This document shows positions 60,041 to 64,000 of a stretch of DNA of 64,000 bases, in pieces. The notes beneath the pieces are model-generated. The model was not told the DNA's origin. It worked only from the letters and a program-made list of their open reading frames with translations, and searched no databases. Source of the stretch: Ktedonobacteria bacterium brp13 (lineage in GTDB: Bacteria; Chloroflexota; Ktedonobacteria; Ktedonobacterales; Ktedonobacteraceae); assembly GCA_015099395.1 (NCBI GenBank), contig AP024096.1:5332001-5396000 (forward strand), in the 5' to 3' direction. Position 1 is the stretch's first letter. Each line of letters begins with the position of its first letter. The translations under genes and the position numbers were made by a program.

Positions 60041-62458
60041 ATGTATACGTTTGAAGACGATCACGAGACAACGGGACGCTTGAGACGCGCTCAACTCAAT
60101 GCGGCTGAGCCAACAGTAGTGCAACAACAAGCTTTTGCAATGCCAGCGAATGAGCATATGCTACCAACGGATAAGCTGAGCAAGCAGGTTGAGCCTGTGG
60201 CAGCCAGGAAGTCAGACATGCCAGCACCGTATTCTGCACGGGCAGTGCTGGTTGCAATGATTATCGCGTGTGTGGGCGTCTTTATTACGGCGCTAGATCA
60301 AACGGTCGTCGTTACAGCGCTGCCACAGATGATCACAGATCTTAATATTCCACTTACGCAGCTTGATCGTGCCGCCTGGATTATCAGCGCGTATCTGCTG
60401 GGCTTCGTGATCGTTATGCCCCTGGTGGGACGAGTCTCTGATATCTATGGCCGTCGCCGGATCTTCCTGCTCTGCCTGGCTATCTTTGGGCTTGGCTCGC
60501 TACTCTGTGCGCTCGCTCCACAGCTTGGCAAGAGCATGCCTCTCACGTTTCTCACGCCACTGCATATCGATACATCCTCACCGGGTCTACTGTGGTTGAT
60601 TGGTGCTCGTGTTATTCAGGCCATCGGTGGCGGAGCGGTCGTCCCGGTGGCGATGGCTGTCGCGAGCGATGTCTATCCACTCCACAAGCGTGGCCTGGTA
60701 CTGGGCATTGTTGGAGCGGTCACAGAGGCAGGAGGGGCGGTGGGACCGCTCTATGGAGCATTGATCGTCGGACGTCTCGGGTGGCAGTATATCTTTTACT
60801 TTAATGTGCCGCTCGTCCTGGTCCTCTTCGCTGCCGCCTGCATCGGTATCCCCAAAGGTCAGCGCCAGTATGAGAAGATCGACTGGTGGGGTGCTCTGCT
60901 ACTGGGGCTAGCGCTCACCTGTCTGAGTCTCGGTCTCGCTCAGCAAGGATCGAGCATCGGCCCGGTCAGTGCCAGTGCCCAGGCCGGACAGAGCAATCCG
61001 CTGACCCTGATCCTGGCAGGCGTCTTTCTGGTAGGTTTTCTGCTTGTCGAGCGCAATGTTCATTGGCCAATCATCGACCTCAAGCTCTTCAAACAGTTCG
61101 CCTTCAGCGCAGCTGCCCTGACCAGCCTGCTCGTCGGTGCCGCGCTCATCATCGCCATGACCAATATCCCCATCTTTGTCGATACGGTCCTACGCCTCCC
61201 TGTACTGGATAGTGGACTGGCCCTGCTACGCCTTACATTGATGATCCCAATCGGTGCTATCGTCGGTGGCTGGCTCTGCAATCGCATTACAAGCCGGATC
61301 ACTGCACTACTGGGTCTGCTCTGTACCGCGACTGGCTTTTATCTTATGAGTCATTGGTCGATCCAACCTGACTGGACACAGATGACGATGGGCACAGTTA
61401 TTGCGGGCCTCGGCTTCGGACTGGTCATCGCTCCAATCAGTACGACCGCCATGAACGCCGTGCGCCTGAACCAGGCCGGCTCCAGTTCAGCGATTATCAC
61501 AGCACTACGCATGGTTGGTATGATGCTGGGGCTGGCCATGCTTACCTCGTGGGCGCTGGCCGACTTCCGTCAGCTGATCCTGACCTTCCCAAGCTCGGCA
61601 GCGGCAGCCAGTGGTGATCCGCTACAAAACTATGCACGCTACGCCTTGCAGGCCGAGCATACCGTCTATACCACCGTCTTCTTTATCTCCGCCATTATCT
61701 GCCTGCTTGCCCTCATCCCCGCGCTCTTCCTCTGGGGTCGCAAACTGCCGCATAGTGTCCTGGCAACGCTACCGCTGGAGGAACAACCTACGGCACCAAT
61801 ACCAGACATTCATAGCAGGACAGGACGTGTCCGGCCTATGTTCGGAACAACCAATATCATCCTGAGCGGCCTGCTGATCGTGGGCAGTTGCTCCGCGGTT
61901 ATTCTGGCAGCCAGTCTGAACGCAAACCCCGCCCCGAAGGCACCCACCAGAGAGATACAGCTGGCCCTTAGCACGCAGGCACTCACCTCCATCTTCACCA
62001 CACAACTGGGCAAACAGCAGGTGATTCATAATCTCCAGGCCACACCTGGCACGAACAACGGACTAAAGATCACCTTCTCGCTCCACATCGACTTTGGCTC
62101 TATACACCGTGTTATGCCAATTGAGCTGGACAGCACTATTCGCATGGATAAACAGCAAAATCTGCAGCTGGTCATCCAGCATGTCAAACGCGACGGCATC
62201 GAAGGTACACCTGCAGTCGCTCATGGCATGCAGGGAGCGCTCAATCAATTGATGCTCCAGAATATCATGCCAACCATCCATCAAAAGCTCAAAAGCATGC
62301 AGATTATCGCCGTTACTACCAGTCAAACAATCTCCTGTGGTAAAAACAGCACTATGCTCGTCTTTAAAGTAGCAATCTCTTCACTGCAAGGGATACCAGT
62401 CGATGCGATACCGTCCCCGATCTGTTTCCATGATGCACTAAATTTGAATGGTTTGTAA
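60041..62458 (+). CDS. DHA2-type MFS exporter fused to an extracytoplasmic beta-rich domain
   Basis: 805 residues from the ATG at 60041 (GGGGG four bases upstream); the in-frame ATG at 60017 lacks a ribosome site. Residues about 65-570 form the 14-helix EmrB/QacA-type exporter with ALDQTVVVTALPQM (motif D1), GRVSDIYGRRRIF (motif A) and GAVTEAGGAVGPLYGALIVG (motif C). A further membrane helix (about 608-628) leads to about 175 outer residues with alternating strands (IQLALSTQALTSIFTTQLGK, LKITFSLHIDFGSI), resembling DUF2993-like lipid-binding domains. The next gene codes for a secreted protein of the same type. Drug or lipid export is likely; substrate unknown. Confidence 0.85.
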   Translation: MYTFEDDHETTGRLRRAQLNAAEPTVVQQQAFAMPANEHMLPTDKLSKQVEPVAARKSDMPAPYSARAVLVAMIIACVGVFITALDQTVVVTALPQMITDLNIPLTQLDRAAWIISAYLLGFVIVMPLVGRVSDIYGRRRIFLLCLAIFGLGSLLCALAPQLGKSMPLTFLTPLHIDTSSPGLLWLIGARVIQAIGGGAVVPVAMAVASDVYPLHKRGLVLGIVGAVTEAGGAVGPLYGALIVGRLGWQYIFYFNVPLVLVLFAAACIGIPKGQRQYEKIDWWGALLLGLALTCLSLGLAQQGSSIGPVSASAQAGQSNPLTLILAGVFLVGFLLVERNVHWPIIDLKLFKQFAFSAAALTSLLVGAALIIAMTNIPIFVDTVLRLPVLDSGLALLRLTLMIPIGAIVGGWLCNRITSRITALLGLLCTATGFYLMSHWSIQPDWTQMTMGTVIAGLGFGLVIAPISTTAMNAVRLNQAGSSSAIITALRMVGMMLGLAMLTSWALADFRQLILTFPSSAAAASGDPLQNYARYALQAEHTVYTTVFFISAIICLLALIPALFLWGRKLPHSVLATLPLEEQPTAPIPDIHSRTGRVRPMFGTTNIILSGLLIVGSCSAVILAASLNANPAPKAPTREIQLALSTQALTSIFTTQLGKQQVIHNLQATPGTNNGLKITFSLHIDFGSIHRVMPIELDSTIRMDKQQNLQLVIQHVKRDGIEGTPAVAHGMQGALNQLMLQNIMPTIHQKLKSMQIIAVTTSQTISCGKNSTMLVFKVAISSLQGIPVDAIPSPICFHDALNLNGL

Positions 62459-62534
62459 TAATAACCATCGTGCCCTACACTAATGTGAAAAGAAGAGACG
62501 GGAGAGCCTTGATCTCCCCAACGAGGAAAAATCG

Positions 62535-63677
62535 ATGAGAAGATTAGTCTCACGCCTGATACGCTTGTGCTGGATATTGATCGTTGTATTTCTATGCGTT
62601 GGGATTACCGCCTCTGTCACTGGAGTCATCACACCAGCGGATGCTCAACCGGCACCACGGCAGAACACAGTAACGCTCAACGGCATGATTTACCTGTCAC
62701 GCACGACGCTACAACAACGTTTCCAGGCCAGTATCAATCAGCAGTTGCCAAAGCTAAAGGATACCGCCATCAAAAATATTGTCAGCGGCCTCCCAGGCTG
62801 GGCGGGTGATTTCGCCAACAGCTTGATCCAACCATCTGTCAAACTACTGGCTCTAACACCACAGCAGGCGGGACTGCGCGCCGATCTTCAACTCAGCCTC
62901 TACAATGGAGATCCTGATCCGACCGCTATCAGTATGCTCGTTACCTTCCAGGTACTCAACAGCACCACGGTCCAGGTCAGCGGTCAACCAATCGACGGTC
63001 AGCCAACCCTGATCAGTGGTCCCATCACCACCATCACATTACCCATTGGACAGATCAGCAGCGTTACACCTACGCCCACCTGCGGCACCTCTGGTCTCCA
63101 GGTCGGCCTACAGTTGCCCGTCAACCTTGCAGCCAACGCAACCAAAGCACAAAGCAACACGAGTGCAGCATATGTACCACTCAGCTTGCATAGTAGCCAA
63201 CGAGAGCAGAGGTCACAAACGCAGCAGGACTCTGTAGCAGCCAATATCGAGATACCAGTCAGTTCGCTCTCAACCCTGGCACAGGGGCTGGGTACCATCA
63301 CCATTAACTCTAGCCTGCAGGCACAGAACCTGCAGATCACAGAGCAAAACGGCACCTATAGCGCCAGCGCCGACATCATTGGCAACGTCTTCGGCAATCC
63401 CACGCTCAAGCTAGGGACCGCCACGACGATCCTCGCGCCCAGCGCAGTCAACGGCCAGCTACAGATGAATGTCACCAACACCAACGTCCACATCCTCTTC
63501 CTGACGCTACCGGTCAATGACTATAACCAGCAGATCCAACAGTCATTAAACGCAGCCATCAGCAGCGCACTCAAAAATCAAGTTTACATCAACAGCGTCA
63601 CAGTTGGACCGAACTCCCAGATCCCCTGCGCCGCACCCAGCAGTCTCCTGCTTAGCGGAACAGCCTCGCTCAACTGA
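62535..63677 (+). CDS. Secreted DUF2993/LmeA-like protein, probable partner of the MFS exporter
   Basis: 380 residues with a signal peptide or anchor (about residues 8-35, ending ADAQPAP). The rest is beta-rich, with NTVTLNGMIYLSRTTLQQRF, VSTLAQGLG-type and LQLSLYNGDPDPTAISMLV strands like DUF2993/LmeA proteins (TULIP-type lipid-binding barrels). Two Cys (near 185 and 366) could form a disulfide. It follows the MFS gene after 76 bases, AACGAGGAAA precedes the ATG, and the C-terminal domain of that MFS has similar strands. A functional pair is probable; lipid carriage is an inference. Confidence 0.7.
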   Translation: MRRLVSRLIRLCWILIVVFLCVGITASVTGVITPADAQPAPRQNTVTLNGMIYLSRTTLQQRFQASINQQLPKLKDTAIKNIVSGLPGWAGDFANSLIQPSVKLLALTPQQAGLRADLQLSLYNGDPDPTAISMLVTFQVLNSTTVQVSGQPIDGQPTLISGPITTITLPIGQISSVTPTPTCGTSGLQVGLQLPVNLAANATKAQSNTSAAYVPLSLHSSQREQRSQTQQDSVAANIEIPVSSLSTLAQGLGTITINSSLQAQNLQITEQNGTYSASADIIGNVFGNPTLKLGTATTILAPSAVNGQLQMNVTNTNVHILFLTLPVNDYNQQIQQSLNAAISSALKNQVYINSVTVGPNSQIPCAAPSSLLLSGTASLN

Positions 63678-63682
63678 AACCG

Positions 63683-63726
63683 AACCAGACCGACGGGCTT
63701 TAATGAGCCCGTCGGTTCTGGTCTGA
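63683..63726 (+). terminator. Rho-independent terminator after the secreted protein gene
   Basis: AACCAGACCGACGGGCT (63683-63699) pairs with AGCCCGTCGGTTCTGGT (63705-63721), 16 pairs with one wobble, around TTAATG. The T-tract is short. Confidence 0.75.
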
Positions 63727-64000
63727 GCGTGGATCGAGAGAGCAATAGCTAACGCTAACACCGTTCGTTTCCTATTTTGCCCATTTACAAAGTACACTTC
63801 CATCATGTAATCTCTATTTATAAATCTAAGTTGCATAATGATGCCCGGTGAGCTTCTCTGTACAATATTAAAAAGAGATTATTACGACGGATAGGGTCAG
63901 GTACCCTATCCCCTGAAGGGGATGGGCTTGTAAACTGTTCGTGGCTTTACACGAGGCTGTTGCAAGCCTGGACCTGACCAGACTCAGTTTCAGCGTTTTG
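63727..64000. other. Right-edge non-coding region with nested hairpins
   Basis: No gene supported. From 63888 onward GGATAGGGT/ACCCTATCC (63888-63911), ATCCCCT/AGGGGAT (about 63907-63924) and GGTCAGGTACC (63895-63905) with GGACCTGACC (63970-63979) can fold in alternative ways. It may be the end of an IS200/IS605-type element or a structured RNA continuing beyond the window. Confidence 0.35.

Overview
The window looks like a chromosomal segment of a soil-type Chloroflexota, most likely of the Ktedonobacteria class. This is inferred from gene content (DUF512 PDZ/radical-SAM protein, translin-like protein, Thr/Pro-linker lipoproteins with DUF4878-like domains, FemX-type peptidyltransferase, bd oxidase with CydDC), roughly 50% G+C, loosely packed genes and long spacers. 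No 16S gene is present, so the assignment is an inference. The extracytoplasmic proteins fit a single-membrane cell: lipoproteins, a large secreted propeller protein and a polysaccharide deacetylase.

Layout. 0-2.3 kb: a FemX-like gene cut by the left edge, a GNAT acetyltransferase and an orphan protein resembling the DUF1887/Card1 nuclease domain with an altered active site. 2.4-11.7 kb: a lipoprotein, a large secreted beta-propeller protein with three repeated C-terminal domains, a DsbA-like oxidoreductase, a cytidylate-kinase-like protein, a polysaccharide deacetylase, a GT2 glycosyltransferase and a YbaK deacylase. 12-18.6 kb: cydAB and cydDC (cytochrome bd and its assembly exporter). 18.8-21.7 kb: amidase, DUF2785 protein and tRNA-Thr(TGT) with a consensus promoter. 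21.8-24.6 kb: an AT-rich island beside the tRNA carrying a three-gene TIGR04255 cassette, the best candidate for an undescribed system. 24.8-32 kb: SRAP peptidase, BioY, DUF512 protein and an asymmetric heterodimeric ABC exporter. 32-32.8 kb: a spacer holding two MITE-like inverted-repeat pairs. 32.8-37.3 kb: a membrane-fused sulfite-oxidase-like enzyme, a winged-helix protein and a FixH/YtkA-like protein. 38-41.6 kb: sdhCDAB. 42-49 kb: ROK regulator, lipoprotein, hemE-hemH and a Ser/Thr kinase. 49-56 kb: SUI1/YciH, a Q/P/Y-rich membrane protein, a small acidic protein, a translin-like protein, a MenA-like prenyltransferase with N-terminal tandem repeats, TatD and a short CysRS/MshC-like ligase. 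56-64 kb: an MFS gene divergent from a DeoR regulator with clear operator repeats, a 130-bp mini-element with Tn7-like end architecture, a membrane protein, and an MFS exporter fused to a beta-rich extracytoplasmic domain followed by a secreted partner.

Functionally the recognisable core is respiration: succinate dehydrogenase feeding a quinone pool, a MenA-like enzyme that could make menaquinone, cytochrome bd as terminal oxidase, CydDC for its assembly and HemE/HemH for heme. Around this core lie envelope and export functions. The accessory content is concentrated in the tRNA-linked island at 21.8-24.6 kb and in the inverted-repeat elements at 32.2-32.6 kb and 58.2-58.4 kb.
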